From contig CAVPGM010000019.1 of NCBI GenBank assembly GCA_963703945.1, positions 186,001 to 250,000 on the forward strand: a stretch of DNA of 64,000 nucleotides, given 5' to 3'. Below are positions 7,732 through 17,255 of this stretch, piece by piece (positions within the stretch are counted from its first letter, which is position 1; every line of letters starts with the position of its first letter). The notes beneath the pieces are model-generated. The model ran no database searches. It saw nothing but the letters and a program-made list of their open reading frames with translations, and had not been told where the DNA came from. This DNA is from JALORV01 sp963703945. Its GTDB lineage: Bacteria; Pseudomonadota; Gammaproteobacteria; Burkholderiales; Burkholderiaceae_F. A program made the position numbers and the translations under genes.

Positions 7732-8661
7732 ATGGATACCTTCATCCAGCAAGTCATCAATGGCCTGGTGCTCGGCAGCATGTACTCGCTGATTGCGCTC
7801 GGCTACACGATGGTCTACGGGATCCTCAACCTGATCAATTTTGCACACGGTGACGTGCTGACGGTCGGAGCGCTGACGGCGCTGTCGACCATTTTGCTGC
7901 TGCAGGCGATGTTCCCGGGCCTGCCGGGCTGGGTACTCATCGTGGCCGGCCTGCTGGCCGCGATTCCGGTATGTGTTGTTCTGAGCCTGGTCATCGAGCG
8001 CGTCGCCTACCGGCCGCTGCGCAATGCGCCGCGCCTGGCGCCGCTGATCACCGCGATCGGTGTTTCGATCGTGATCCAGACCGTGGCAATGCTGGTCTGG
8101 GGGCGCAACTACCTGACGTTTCCGCAGCTGATCTCGAATGTGCCGCTCGAGGTCGGCGAGATCACGGTGACGGTCACCAAACTGCTGGTCATCGCGCTGT
8201 CCGCCGCGGTGATGGTCGGGCTGATGCTGCTGGTCAACCGCACCCGCCTGGGCCGTGCGATGCGTGCCACCGCCGAGAACCCGCGCGTTGCGGGACTGAT
8301 GGGCGTGAATCCGAATTTCGTGATCGCCGTGACCTTCGCGATCGGCGCCGCACTGGCCGCGCTGGCCGGGGTAATGCTGGCGGCCACCTACAGCGTCGCC
8401 CACTTCTACATGGGCTTTCTTCCCGGGCTGAAGGCGTTCACCGCCGCGGTGCTCGGCGGGATCGGCAACATTCCAGGGGCGATGCTGGGCGGGTTGCTGC
8501 TCGGGCTGATCGAGGCGCTCGGTGCCGGTTACATCGGCCAGTTGACGGGCGGCATTCTCGGCAGCCATTACCAGGACGTGTTCGCGTTCCTGATCCTCGT
8601 GATGGTCCTGATCTTCCGTCCGTCGGGCCTGCTCGGCGAACGCGTGGCGGACCGCGCATAA
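7732..8661 (+). CDS. livH: Branched-chain amino acid ABC transporter permease LivH (system 1)
   Basis: This 309-residue inner-membrane permease begins MDTFIQQVINGLVLGSMYSL. It has about eight hydrophobic segments, the family block Y-G-I-L-N-L-I-N-F-A-H-G-D near the start, and G-G-I-G-N-I-P-G-A-M-L-G-G near the end, which contacts the ATPases. The open frame continues far upstream, but only from 7732 is it conserved. It heads livHMGF, whose genes are two bases apart or overlap, so translation is probably coupled. Confidence 0.95.
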   Translation: MDTFIQQVINGLVLGSMYSLIALGYTMVYGILNLINFAHGDVLTVGALTALSTILLLQAMFPGLPGWVLIVAGLLAAIPVCVVLSLVIERVAYRPLRNAPRLAPLITAIGVSIVIQTVAMLVWGRNYLTFPQLISNVPLEVGEITVTVTKLLVIALSAAVMVGLMLLVNRTRLGRAMRATAENPRVAGLMGVNPNFVIAVTFAIGAALAALAGVMLAATYSVAHFYMGFLPGLKAFTAAVLGGIGNIPGAMLGGLLLGLIEALGAGYIGQLTGGILGSHYQDVFAFLILVMVLIFRPSGLLGERVADRA

Positions 8662-8663
8662 CG

Positions 8664-9794
8664 ATGGCCGCACTGCTGCCGCGCCTGTCGCAGAACCGCT
8701 CGGCGGTGTGGCTGGCGACCGCCGTGGTCGCGGTCATACTGATCCTGCTGCCGTTCGCATTTGGGATGATGGGCAACGCATGGGTGCGCGCGCTGGCCTT
8801 CGCGCTGCTCTACATCATGCTGGCGATGGGGCTCAATATCGTCGTCGGCTTCGCCGGGCTGCTCGACCTCGGGTACATCGCGTTTTACGCGGTGGGCGCG
8901 TACATGTACGCGCTGCTGGCGTCGCCGCACCTGGCTTCAACTTTCACGTGGATCGCCCAGACCTTTCCGACCGGGCTGCACAGTTCGATCTGGTTCGTGG
9001 TTCCGCTCGGAGCCGGGATCGCGGCGATGTTCGGCATTCTGCTGGGTGCGCCGGTACTGAAGCTGCGCGGTGATTATCTGGCGATCGTCACGCTCGGATT
9101 CGGCGAGATCGTCCGCATTTTCATCAACAACCTGAACGCGCCGGTCAACATCACCAACGGTCCGCAGGGCATCACCCTGATCGAGCCGGTGAAGATCGTT
9201 GGCATCAACTTCGCGCGCCCGTTGAACGTGTTCGACGTGACCCTGCCGTCGGTGTATCTCTACTACTACCTGTTCCTCGTGCTGACGATCGCCGCCATCG
9301 TCGTCTGTGTCCGCCTGCAGGATTCGCGGCTCGGCCGTGCGTGGATGGCGATCCGCGAGGACGAGATCGCCGCCAAGGCGATGGGCATCAACGTCCGCAA
9401 CGTCAAGCTGCTGGCGTTCTCGCTGGGCGCGACCTTCGGTGGTGTGTCCGGCGCTATGTTCGCGGCGTTCCAGGGCTTCGTCTCGCCGGAGTCGTTCACG
9501 CTGAACGAATCGATCATCGTGCTGGCGATGATCGTGCTCGGCGGTCTCGGCCACATCCCGGGAGTCGTGCTCGGCGCGGTGCTGCTGTCGATCTTTCCCG
9601 AAGTGCTGCGGCACACGGTCGTGCCGGTCCAGACGTTCCTGTTCGGCCACGTCATCATCGATGCCGAAGTGCTGCGCATGATGCTTTACGGTCTGGCGAT
9701 GGTGGTGATCATGCTGTACCGGCCCAAGGGTCTGTGGCCGGCGCCCGAGCACGGCGTCAATCCGGCCAGCCGGGTCGCCACGCAGAGGGCCTGA
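8664..9794 (+). CDS. livM: Branched-chain amino acid ABC transporter permease LivM (system 1)
   Basis: The 376-residue permease is the LivH partner. It has the M-G-L-N-I-V-V-G-F-A-G-L-L-D-L-G-Y-I-A-F block, the cytoplasmic loop R-L-G-R-A-W-M-A-I-R-E-D-E-I-A-A-K-A-M-G, and the C-terminal G-G-L-G-H-I-P-G signature. It starts two bases after livH and its stop overlaps the livG ATG (ATGA). A long loop after the fourth segment (L-A-S-T-F-T-W-I-A-Q) makes it slightly longer than many LivM proteins. Confidence 0.95.
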   Translation: MAALLPRLSQNRSAVWLATAVVAVILILLPFAFGMMGNAWVRALAFALLYIMLAMGLNIVVGFAGLLDLGYIAFYAVGAYMYALLASPHLASTFTWIAQTFPTGLHSSIWFVVPLGAGIAAMFGILLGAPVLKLRGDYLAIVTLGFGEIVRIFINNLNAPVNITNGPQGITLIEPVKIVGINFARPLNVFDVTLPSVYLYYYLFLVLTIAAIVVCVRLQDSRLGRAWMAIREDEIAAKAMGINVRNVKLLAFSLGATFGGVSGAMFAAFQGFVSPESFTLNESIIVLAMIVLGGLGHIPGVVLGAVLLSIFPEVLRHTVVPVQTFLFGHVIIDAEVLRMMLYGLAMVVIMLYRPKGLWPAPEHGVNPASRVATQRA

Positions 9795-10585
9795 TGAGCG
9801 ACATCGTGCTGCGCGTGATCGGCGTCAACAAGCGCTTCGGCGGGCTGCAGGCGCTGTCGGATGTCGGCATCGAGATTACGCACGGAGAGATCTACGGCCT
9901 GATCGGTCCCAACGGTGCGGGCAAGACGACGTTCTTCAACGTCATCACTGGCCTCTACTCGCCCGATTCCGGCACGTTCGAACTCGACGGCAAGCCGTAC
10001 GCGCCGACCGATGTCCATCGCGTGGCGCAGGCCGGCATCGCACGCACCTTCCAGAACATTCGCCTCTTTCCCGACATGACGGCGCTCGAAAACGTGATGG
10101 TGGGGCGCCACGTGCGCACGCACGCCACGGCGCTGGGCGCGATTCTGCGCACGCGGCGCACGATCGAGGAGGAGCGCGGCATCAAGGCGCGCTCGATCGA
10201 GTTGCTCGAATACGTCGGCATCCGCAAGTACGCCGACTACCAGGCGCGCACGCTCGCCTATGGCGACCAGCGGCGACTGGAGATCGCGCGCGCTCTCGCC
10301 ACCGAGCCCAAGCTGCTGGCGCTCGACGAACCGGCCGCCGGGATGAACGCCACCGAGAAGCTCGCGCTGCGCAGTTTGCTCGAGGCGATCAGCCACGATG
10401 GTGTGACCATCTTGCTGATCGAGCACGACGTCAAGCTGGTCATGGGTCTGTGCGACAGGGTCACAGTGCTCGACTACGGCAAGAAGATCGCAGTCGGCAA
10501 TCCGGCCGCAGTGCAGAGCGACCCGGCGGTCATCGAGGCGTATCTCGGCGGCGGCCACAAGACCGTCGCCACCAAGGCGGCGTGA
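9794..10585 (+). CDS. livG: Branched-chain amino acid ABC transporter ATP-binding protein LivG (system 1)
   Basis: The 263-residue ATPase shows Walker A G-P-N-G-A-G-K-T-T (about residues 38-46), the LivG block G-I-A-R-T-F-Q-N-I-R-L-F, the ABC signature region L-A-Y-G-D-Q-R-R-L-E-I-A-R-A, Walker B L-L-A-L-D-E-P-A-A-G and the switch His in I-E-H-D. It energises import with LivF. Its start overlaps the livM stop. Confidence 0.96.
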   Translation: MSDIVLRVIGVNKRFGGLQALSDVGIEITHGEIYGLIGPNGAGKTTFFNVITGLYSPDSGTFELDGKPYAPTDVHRVAQAGIARTFQNIRLFPDMTALENVMVGRHVRTHATALGAILRTRRTIEEERGIKARSIELLEYVGIRKYADYQARTLAYGDQRRLEIARALATEPKLLALDEPAAGMNATEKLALRSLLEAISHDGVTILLIEHDVKLVMGLCDRVTVLDYGKKIAVGNPAAVQSDPAVIEAYLGGGHKTVATKAA

Positions 10586-10587
10586 AA

Positions 10588-11307
<720 letters not shown>

Positions 11308-11334
11308 TCGGACTATCCGGTATAAGCCATTCGT

Positions 11335-11751
11335 CTACGGCATCACCTGCCGCCAGTAGCGCTCGACCTGGGCGTCGTCGATGCCCGCCGGTGCTGTCGC
11401 CGCGTTGACCCGCTTCACGACGCCGGCGCCGCAGACCGGCGCAGCAGGATTCACCTGCAGATTCAGTGGCAGGTCCTGCAGGCCGGCCGCTGCCGCGAGC
11501 AGCGCATAGCCTGCCGTCGGCGCGCATCCATTGATTTCGACGCCCGAAGGCCGTGCGGCGTGCACCGCAACGATGAGGTCGCCGAGGTCATCGAACGCCT
11601 GATTGCCAATCGAGTAGTACGCCGCGTGTGCTGCGACCTGCAGGCGCGGGACTTCGGCGGCCATGCTGATGCCCGATAGCGCGGCGGCAAGCAGCGCCGC
11701 ACCGATCACGCCATGTCGAACCCCACGCCGGATCTCGATTCGAGCGTTCAT
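11335..11751 (-). CDS. Predicted secreted protein, unknown function
   Basis: The 138-residue product has a long N-terminal basic and hydrophobic export signal ending near I-S-M-A-A-E, then a mature part of about 105 residues with two cysteines (N-G-C-A-P and P-V-C-G-A) that could form one disulfide. It ends W-R-Q-V-M-P. I recognise no family. It is divergent from the LysR gene at 11869 with 117 bases between starts, a common arrangement for a regulator and its target. Confidence 0.65.
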   Translation of the reverse strand: MNARIEIRRGVRHGVIGAALLAAALSGISMAAEVPRLQVAAHAAYYSIGNQAFDDLGDLIVAVHAARPSGVEINGCAPTAGYALLAAAAGLQDLPLNLQVNPAAPVCGAGVVKRVNAATAPAGIDDAQVERYWRQVMP

Positions 11752-11868
11752 GTTGTTCTCCTTGCTGGTTGGCCGTGTCGCGGCGGTGGACTACAGTGCC
11801 GCCATTCTTGGATGGCGCTCCGTGGTTCGACAAACGACCTTTTCTTGCGGCTGGCATGAGTTGAGCTC

Positions 11869-12853
11869 ATGAAGCGGCAGCGGACGCCTCGCCTGTCGCT
11901 CGACCTGCTGCGCGGGTTTCACGCGGCTGCGCGTCACCTGAGTTTCACGCGTGCAGCGCATGAGCTGTTCGTCACGCAGTCGGCCATCAGCCATGAAATC
12001 AGGACACTCGAAGAGCAGCTCGGCCGTCCGCTGTTCAGGCGCGTCAACCGCTCGCTGCAGCTGACACAGACGGGAGAGGAGCTGTATCGCGCAATCGACG
12101 AGGCCCTGACGCTGATCGATGTAGCGACCGAGCGCGCGTCGGGACCGTGGCGCACCCTGTCGGTCACGACGACGGTGGCCCTCGCGTCGACCTGGCTGGT
12201 GCCACGCCTGCCGCGATTCGCGGCACTCAACCCGGAGGTCGACCTGCGCATCGTCGCCAGCAACGACACGGTCGATCTCAAGCGCGAGCACATCGACGTT
12301 GCGATTCGATTCGTGCTCATGTCGGCTCCCCAGCCGGCACTGGAAAAGCCTTTCGACTACCGCCAGTTTCCCTGTCTGCTCGCCGGCGCTGGCGCGCAGT
12401 CGCGCGCGGCCGCTGCGCACGCCTGCCGACCTCGCCGGTCATGTGCTGGTCGACTTCGAAACCATCCTGTACGGCCGTGGGTGGTCCGACTGGCAACAGT
12501 GGTTCAACGCTATGCAGCTGCGCGCGATCAAGGGCACCGGCTGGCTCCGGTTCTCGCACTATGACCAGGTGATCGAAGCGGCGCGCAACGGCAGCGGCAT
12601 TGCAGTCGGCAAGTGGCCGCACCTGGCGGAACACGTTCGGGAGGGTGTCCTGCTCGCGCCGCTCGGCGCGAGCGGCGTCGCGACCGTGGGCGCCTTCTAT
12701 CTCGAAGTGGCCGAGAGCGCGCCGAAGGAGGCCAGCGAGGCTTTCGTCGACTGGCTGCGCCAGGAAACCCGGCGCGACAATGAGGTGCAGCACCAACGCC
12801 GGGTCTCGCGTTCGCGGGTGGGAACGCGCGGCGCGACGCGCATCGCCGGCTAA
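11869..12853 (+). pseudogene. LysR-family transcriptional regulator (GcvA-like), frameshifted
   Basis: The N-terminal winged HTH (residues about 10-70) is typical: L-R-G-F-H-A-A-A-R-H-L-S-F-T-R-A-A and T-Q-S-A-I-S-H-E-I-R-T-L-E. The substrate-binding domain follows, with N-D-T-V-D-L-K-R-E-H-I-D-V-A-I-R. The frame breaks at D-Y-R-Q. Removing one T from the run at 12367-12369 continues it as F-P-V-C-S-P-A-L, the conserved GcvA-type block, to the stop at 12853, about 327 residues. The last 30 residues are basic and unconserved. It probably regulates the divergent secreted-protein gene and/or itself. Confidence 0.85.
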
Positions 12854-12942
12854 ACGATTCGGCGTAGTCTTCCAGAGTCGGTCGTTCCGCATCGGGTGAT
12901 CAGAATCGAGGTCGCTGCCGCACACATCGAGGAGCAACGCTG

Positions 12943-13359
12943 ATGGCGCATCCTGGAGAACGCTTTTCCTCCGAGGTCACGCTGACGCCGGACCTTGTCC
13001 GCGCGTACGCCCATGCGGCGGGCGATGACAACCCGGTCCATCACGACCATGGCTTTGCAACGGCGACCCGCTACGGACGGCTGATCGCAAGCGGCACGCA
13101 CACGACCGCGCTGCTGCTCGGCCTCACCGCTTCGCACTATTCGAGAAGCGGCGCCATGGTCGGGCTCGAGTTCTGGGTGCGCTTCCGGCGACCGATTTTT
13201 GCCGACGAAACGATCCGTCTCGAATGGCTGGTCGTCAAGGTCACGGAGAACGAGAAGCTCGGAGGCGACGTCGTCGAGCTGCGCGGGCGGATACGAGGCC
13301 AGGACGGCGCAACCGCGCTCGGCGCCAAGGGACGCGTGCTGGTCACCGACCGGCTCTAG
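12943..13359 (+). CDS. MaoC-like (R)-specific enoyl-CoA hydratase / dehydratase
   Basis: The 138-residue single hot-dog-fold protein has the hydratase motif A-G-D-D-N-P-V-H-H-D (Asp28 and His33 as likely catalytic pair) followed by Y-G-R-L-I-A-S-G-T-H-T. Members hydrate trans-enoyl-CoAs in beta-oxidation, polyhydroxyalkanoate precursor supply or carboxylic-acid catabolism. It is full length for a single-domain MaoC. The neighbouring genes (LysR, racemase) do not define the substrate. Confidence 0.9.
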   Translation: MAHPGERFSSEVTLTPDLVRAYAHAAGDDNPVHHDHGFATATRYGRLIASGTHTTALLLGLTASHYSRSGAMVGLEFWVRFRRPIFADETIRLEWLVVKVTENEKLGGDVVELRGRIRGQDGATALGAKGRVLVTDRL

Positions 13360-13402
13360 CCGGCCAGTCGATGTATCGACCCCAGCTTTGACGGGAGCGT
13401 GC

Positions 13403-14098
13403 TTGAAGGTCATCGGCCTCGTGGGCGGCATGAGCTGGGAGTCGACAGTCCCGTATTACCGCGAGATCAACGAATCGATCCGATATGCGCTCGGCGGACT
13501 GCACTCGGCCCGGCTGGTCCTTTACAGCGTCGACTTCCACGACGTCGAACAACTGCAGCATGCTGGCGACTGGGATACTGCCGGCGAGCTGGTGGCAGAT
13601 GCGGCGCGGGCCGTCGAGCGCGCCGGGGCGGATTTCATAGTCCTTTGTACCAACACGATGCACAAGATTGCCAGCACGGTCGAGGCGGCCGTCAAAATTC
13701 CCTTGTTGCACATCGCGGACCCGACGGCCGAAACCGTCCGCAGCGCAGGCGGGAAGACGGTCGGCCTGCTGGCGACCCGGTTCACGATGGAGCAGGAGTT
13801 CTACGTTGACCGCCTGCGCAACCACGGGCTGCAGGTGGTGCTGCCGCGCGAGCGCGACCGCGAACTGATCCACCGCGTCATCTACGAGGAGCTCTGCCTC
13901 GGACGCATCGTCGACAGTTCGCGCGACGAGTACCGCCGGATCATCGCCGATCTGGTCGGCCGGGGCGCAGACAGCGTCATCCTCGGCTGCACCGAAATCA
14001 CGCTGCTGATCGATGAAAGCGACTCACCGGTCCCGCTCTACGACACGACCCGCATTCACGCCCGCAAGGCGGCCGAGTGGTCGCTCGCTGCACCGTAA
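13403..14098 (+). CDS. Aspartate/glutamate racemase family protein
   Basis: The 231-residue product starts M-K-V-I-G-L-V-G-G-M-S-W-E-S-T and has the two catalytic cysteines of the family in L-C-T-N-T-M-H (Cys82) and L-G-C-T-E-I (Cys195). Such two-base cysteine racemases interconvert L- and D-aspartate or glutamate; related enzymes act on hydantoins or maleate. The TTG at 13403 is taken as start because GGGAG lies six bases upstream and the family N-terminus begins exactly there. Confidence 0.9.
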   Translation: MKVIGLVGGMSWESTVPYYREINESIRYALGGLHSARLVLYSVDFHDVEQLQHAGDWDTAGELVADAARAVERAGADFIVLCTNTMHKIASTVEAAVKIPLLHIADPTAETVRSAGGKTVGLLATRFTMEQEFYVDRLRNHGLQVVLPRERDRELIHRVIYEELCLGRIVDSSRDEYRRIIADLVGRGADSVILGCTEITLLIDESDSPVPLYDTTRIHARKAAEWSLAAP

Positions 14099-14140
14099 GC
14101 GGTGGATCCGACGCGGCCGACCGCATCGCGCTGACTCCGC

Positions 14141-15061
14141 TCAGGATTGCACTGCACGTCCGACACGTCTCACGCTGACCGCAACGTCCATCCCACTGAA
14201 GGAGCCGGCATCGCCGAACCACCTGCCGGTCAGCGGTGCCGCCAGCGCGGGATCGCGCGCGTAGGCCACGCGGATCAGGCTGCTGCCGCCGAACAGCGCG
14301 TTGGTCGGATCGAACGGGACCCATCCGGCGCCGGGCAGGTAGGCGTGCAGCCACGCGTGCGTCGCACCCGCACCGCTGATGGCCGCCTCCTGATCCTCGT
14401 CACCGCCCTCGTCAAGGGCGGGGTCGTACAGGTAGCCTGAAACGAAACGTGCGGCGATGCCGAGACGTCGCAGGACCTCGATCATCAGCAGCGCGAAATC
14501 GCGGCACGAGCCAGCGCCCCGCTGCAGCGTCTCGTCCGGCGTCTGCGTGCCCTCAGCGTCGCGCGACTCGAAGGCAAATCCCGCCTTGATCGACTCGGCG
14601 ATCGACATCAGCAGCTCGCGCGTGTCCGGACGCACGCTGGGCGCGAGAAATGGCCGGCTCCATTCGAAGAGCCGTCCCTCGGGATCGGGGTAGTGCCGTT
14701 CGAGCAGCGCGCCCAGGTCACGTCGCTCGTCGGCGCTGTAGTCGAAAGGCCAGCGCTGCGCATGCCGCGCAAGCGGCAGCTCGTTGATGCCGCGCACACC
14801 GCGATGCGAGACGCGGAAGCGGCAGTCGATCCTCAGTTCGGCCGCGCTCGCGGCCGGGGTCACCAACGTCACCCAATTGGACTGGGTGTCCTGCACCCAG
14901 TCGATCTCCGACGGCACGCTGGCTTCGAGAGTCGCATCGAGCACATGGATATCGTGGCCAGAACGAGGCCGGAACATCACGCGGTGCTGGCCGAAGCGGA
15001 CCGGCCTGGCATAGCGGTACGTGGTCGTGTGCTGCACCTCGAGGACGCGCGCGGAGGTCAT
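14141..15061 (-). CDS. Transglutaminase-like domain protein
   Basis: The 306-residue product has an N-terminal beta-rich domain (V-L-E-V-Q-H-T-T-T-Y-R-Y, the bacterial transglutaminase N-terminal region), then the core with Cys in G-A-G-S-C-R-D-F-A, His in G-A-T-H-A-W-L-H-A-Y-L and Asp in W-V-P-F-D-P-T-N. These give a papain-like Cys-His-Asp triad. Bacterial members are usually predicted cysteine proteases or peptidases; the substrate is unknown. Its ATG overlaps the stop of the upstream PaiB-like gene (ATGA), so it is the last gene of the GNAT-argC operon. Confidence 0.9.
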   Translation of the reverse strand: MTSARVLEVQHTTTYRYARPVRFGQHRVMFRPRSGHDIHVLDATLEASVPSEIDWVQDTQSNWVTLVTPAASAAELRIDCRFRVSHRGVRGINELPLARHAQRWPFDYSADERRDLGALLERHYPDPEGRLFEWSRPFLAPSVRPDTRELLMSIAESIKAGFAFESRDAEGTQTPDETLQRGAGSCRDFALLMIEVLRRLGIAARFVSGYLYDPALDEGGDEDQEAAISGAGATHAWLHAYLPGAGWVPFDPTNALFGGSSLIRVAYARDPALAAPLTGRWFGDAGSFSGMDVAVSVRRVGRAVQS

Positions 15062-15678
15062 CCGCCGTCCTTGGCCAATTGCGCGCTCCAACGGGCCAGC
15101 TGGTGCTCCTTCTCGCCGCCCGCCTGCATCGCCTGCAGCACGCGCGCGCGGTCCTCGGCAGGGCGGTTCTGGCTCAGCTTGAACTTGGCCTCGACGCGAT
15201 CTACCGCGATCGAGAACGCGACAATGCCGCCTTTCATGCCCTCGCGAAAGGCGTCGTCCAGCTCGTCCCACTGGCGGCGGTAGTCAGGGTCATGACGCTC
15301 GATCAGCGCCTTGAGGACCTGTTCCTTGCTCTCGCTATCGTGCGTCGGCTCGACTGTGCCGTGGACGTGCACGACCGCGTAGTTCCAGGTCGGCACGGCC
15401 TTGCGCGTCGAGTAGAGCGACGGCGAGACATACGCGTCGCCGCCGTGAAAGATCGCCAGCACGTGCTTGCGTTCGCTCCAGGCCTGCCAGTGCGGGTTGG
15501 CGCGCGCCACGTGTCCGAGCAGACGCCACGCGCCCACTTGCTCGATGAGCAGCAGCGGCACATGCGAGATGATCGGCTCGTCGGCCGGCGTGATCAGCGT
15601 GGCGAACGGGTTCGCGCGAATCAGAGCGGCCGCAGGCTCGCGTTCGCCGACGGCAAAATGCAGCGGGGTGTACAGCAT
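15058..15678 (-). CDS. FMN-binding negative transcriptional regulator (PaiB-like)
   Basis: The 206-residue product begins M-L-Y-T-P-L-H-F and contains the flavin-reductase-like split-barrel blocks N-P-F-A-T-L-I-T, F-H-G-G-D-A-Y-V-S-P-S-L-Y and V-P-T-W-N-Y-A-V-V-H-V-H-G, all typical of PaiB-family proteins. The family is named after a Bacillus repressor, but many members probably act as flavin- or heme-binding enzymes. It starts five bases after the argC stop and overlaps the transglutaminase start. Confidence 0.9.
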   Translation of the reverse strand: MLYTPLHFAVGEREPAAALIRANPFATLITPADEPIISHVPLLLIEQVGAWRLLGHVARANPHWQAWSERKHVLAIFHGGDAYVSPSLYSTRKAVPTWNYAVVHVHGTVEPTHDSESKEQVLKALIERHDPDYRRQWDELDDAFREGMKGGIVAFSIAVDRVEAKFKLSQNRPAEDRARVLQAMQAGGEKEHQLARWSAQLAKDGG

Positions 15679-15682
15679 CGTC

Positions 15683-16639
15683 TCAGCCCAGCCCGGTTGA
15701 CTCGGGCAGCCCGAGCATCAGGTTGAGGTTCTGGACCGCCGCGCCGCTTGCGCCCTTGCCGAGGTTGTCCAATCGCGCGACGAGCAGCGCCTGGCGGGCC
15801 GCAGCATTCGCGTAGACGAAGATCTGCAGGCGGTTGGTGTCGTTGAGCGCCTCGGGCTCGAGGAAAGTGCCATCGCGCAGCGCCGATGTGTCGTTCAGCG
15901 GCCTGACCTCGATGAAGCGCTCGCCGGCGTAGAACTCCGCGTAGATCGCATGCAGGAGAGCGCCATCGACCGCCTGCGGCAGCGCCGCCGTCTGCAGCGG
16001 AACGTGCACCAGCATGCCCTGCCGGAAGTCGCCGACTGACGGGGCGAACAGCGGCGCCATCGCGAGCAGCCCGTGCCGGCGCATTTCGTCGACATGCTTG
16101 TGCCTGAGCGACAGTCCGTAGTCGCCGTAGACCTGCGGCCGAGTTGCGCCCGGCTGCTCGAACGATTCGATCATCCTGCGGCCGCCGCCTGAATATCCGG
16201 AGACGGCATGCACGGTGACCGGAAAGTCCTCGGGCAGCACACCGCGCTCGCGCAGCGGCCGAACCAGCGCGAGAAAGCCGGTCGGATAGCAGCCGGGGTT
16301 GGACACCCGCCGCGCAGACGCGATCGAGCCGCGTTGCTCACGCGTCAGCTCGGCAAATCCGTAGACCCAGCCGGGCGCGGTGCGATGCGCGGTGCTGGCG
16401 TCGATCACGCGCGTGCGCTCGTTGCCGATCAGCGCCACCGTCTCGCGTGCCGCGTCGTCGGGCAGGCACAGGATCACGCAGTCGGCGCGATTGACGACGG
16501 CGCGCTTGGCCTCGGTGTCCTTGCGCGCCTCGGGCGGCAGGCTCAGCAGGCTGACGTCATTGCGCGCGGCCAGGCGCTCGCGGATCTGCAGCCCTGTCGT
16601 TCCGTGCTCGCCATCGATAAAGACGGTGGGTGTGCTCAT
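15683..16639 (-). CDS. argC: N-acetyl-gamma-glutamyl-phosphate reductase (type 2 ArgC)
   Basis: ArgC reduces N-acetylglutamyl phosphate with NADPH, the third step of arginine synthesis. The 318-residue product begins with V-F-I-D-G-E-H-G-T-T-G, the short type 2 nucleotide loop, and has the active-site Cys in S-N-P-G-C-Y-P-T-G and S-G-Y-S-G-G-G-R. It overlaps the preceding GNAT gene (ATGA). It is in an operon with genes not normally linked to arginine synthesis; no other arg gene is in the window. An Arg-rich leader ORF and a hairpin lie upstream of the operon. Confidence 0.95.
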   Translation of the reverse strand: MSTPTVFIDGEHGTTGLQIRERLAARNDVSLLSLPPEARKDTEAKRAVVNRADCVILCLPDDAARETVALIGNERTRVIDASTAHRTAPGWVYGFAELTREQRGSIASARRVSNPGCYPTGFLALVRPLRERGVLPEDFPVTVHAVSGYSGGGRRMIESFEQPGATRPQVYGDYGLSLRHKHVDEMRRHGLLAMAPLFAPSVGDFRQGMLVHVPLQTAALPQAVDGALLHAIYAEFYAGERFIEVRPLNDTSALRDGTFLEPEALNDTNRLQIFVYANAAARQALLVARLDNLGKGASGAAVQNLNLMLGLPESTGLG

Positions 16640-17172
16640 GACGGATCCCCGATCGATGCCGGCCCGCTGGGGCGGCCGGAATACACGTGCGGATTGTGCC
16701 TCTCCATGAAGCGCGGCGGATCCGCCAGCGTGGTGAACCCGAAACGCTCGTACAGAGGATGCGCATCGCGCGTGCGCAATGCCCAGCGGCGCAGACCCTG
16801 CAGATCCGGATGCTCGACGATCGCCCCGACGAGCCGCATGCCCACTCCCCGGCCCCGGTGAGCCGTATCGACATAGACGTCGCACAGCCATGCAAAGGTC
16901 GCACGATCGGTCACGACGCGCGCAAACGCGATCTGGACTTCATCGGCGAACGCCGAGGCCAGCAGCGAGTGGTCGAGTGCGCGTTCGAACACGCCGCGAT
17001 CGATGCCGATCGACCAGTAGGCCTCTCGACTAAGCCAGCCGTAGACGCGGTCACGGTCGACCCGCGCGGAGTCGAACGAGAAGGTCACTGCGGATGGCAT
17101 GCCATCCGGCTGCAGCGACGAACATCCCGCGACCTGCGTCGCGGCATCGGTCTCGTCGGCATCGCTTGTCAT
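16636..17172 (-). CDS. GNAT-family N-acetyltransferase
   Basis: The 178-residue product has the acetyl-CoA loop R-G-R-G-V-G-M-R-L-V and the downstream L-R-T-R-D-A-H-P-L-Y-E-R-F-G-F block, typical of GNAT enzymes. AAGGAG six bases before the ATG at 17172 supports that start; ATG 17100 would remove a polar N-terminus of about 24 residues. Because it is translationally coupled to argC, a role in N-acetylating glutamate or another amino acid is conceivable, but the sequence is of the general GNAT type and not a recognisable NAGS. The acceptor is unknown. Confidence 0.88.
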   Translation of the reverse strand: MTSDADETDAATQVAGCSSLQPDGMPSAVTFSFDSARVDRDRVYGWLSREAYWSIGIDRGVFERALDHSLLASAFADEVQIAFARVVTDRATFAWLCDVYVDTAHRGRGVGMRLVGAIVEHPDLQGLRRWALRTRDAHPLYERFGFTTLADPPRFMERHNPHVYSGRPSGPASIGDPS

Positions 17173-17202
17173 CGGTTGCTCCTTGAACGGGTGTCGCCAA
17201 AA

Positions 17203-17231
17203 GCAAAAAGGCCGCGGGGTCCGCGGCCTTT
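17203..17231 (-). terminator. Rho-independent terminator hairpin between the Arg-rich leader and GNAT-argC
   Basis: Read on the minus strand, an eleven-base-pair stem (AAAGGCCGCGG / CCGCGGCCTTT) with a three-base loop is followed by TTTTTGC. Only about 31 bases separate it from the GNAT start, so no promoter fits between, and any transcript of GNAT-argC must pass through it. It could end the upstream reductase transcript, act as an attenuator, or both. Confidence 0.8.
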
Positions 17232-17255
17232 CGTGGGTATCCGGTTGTCCGGTAG

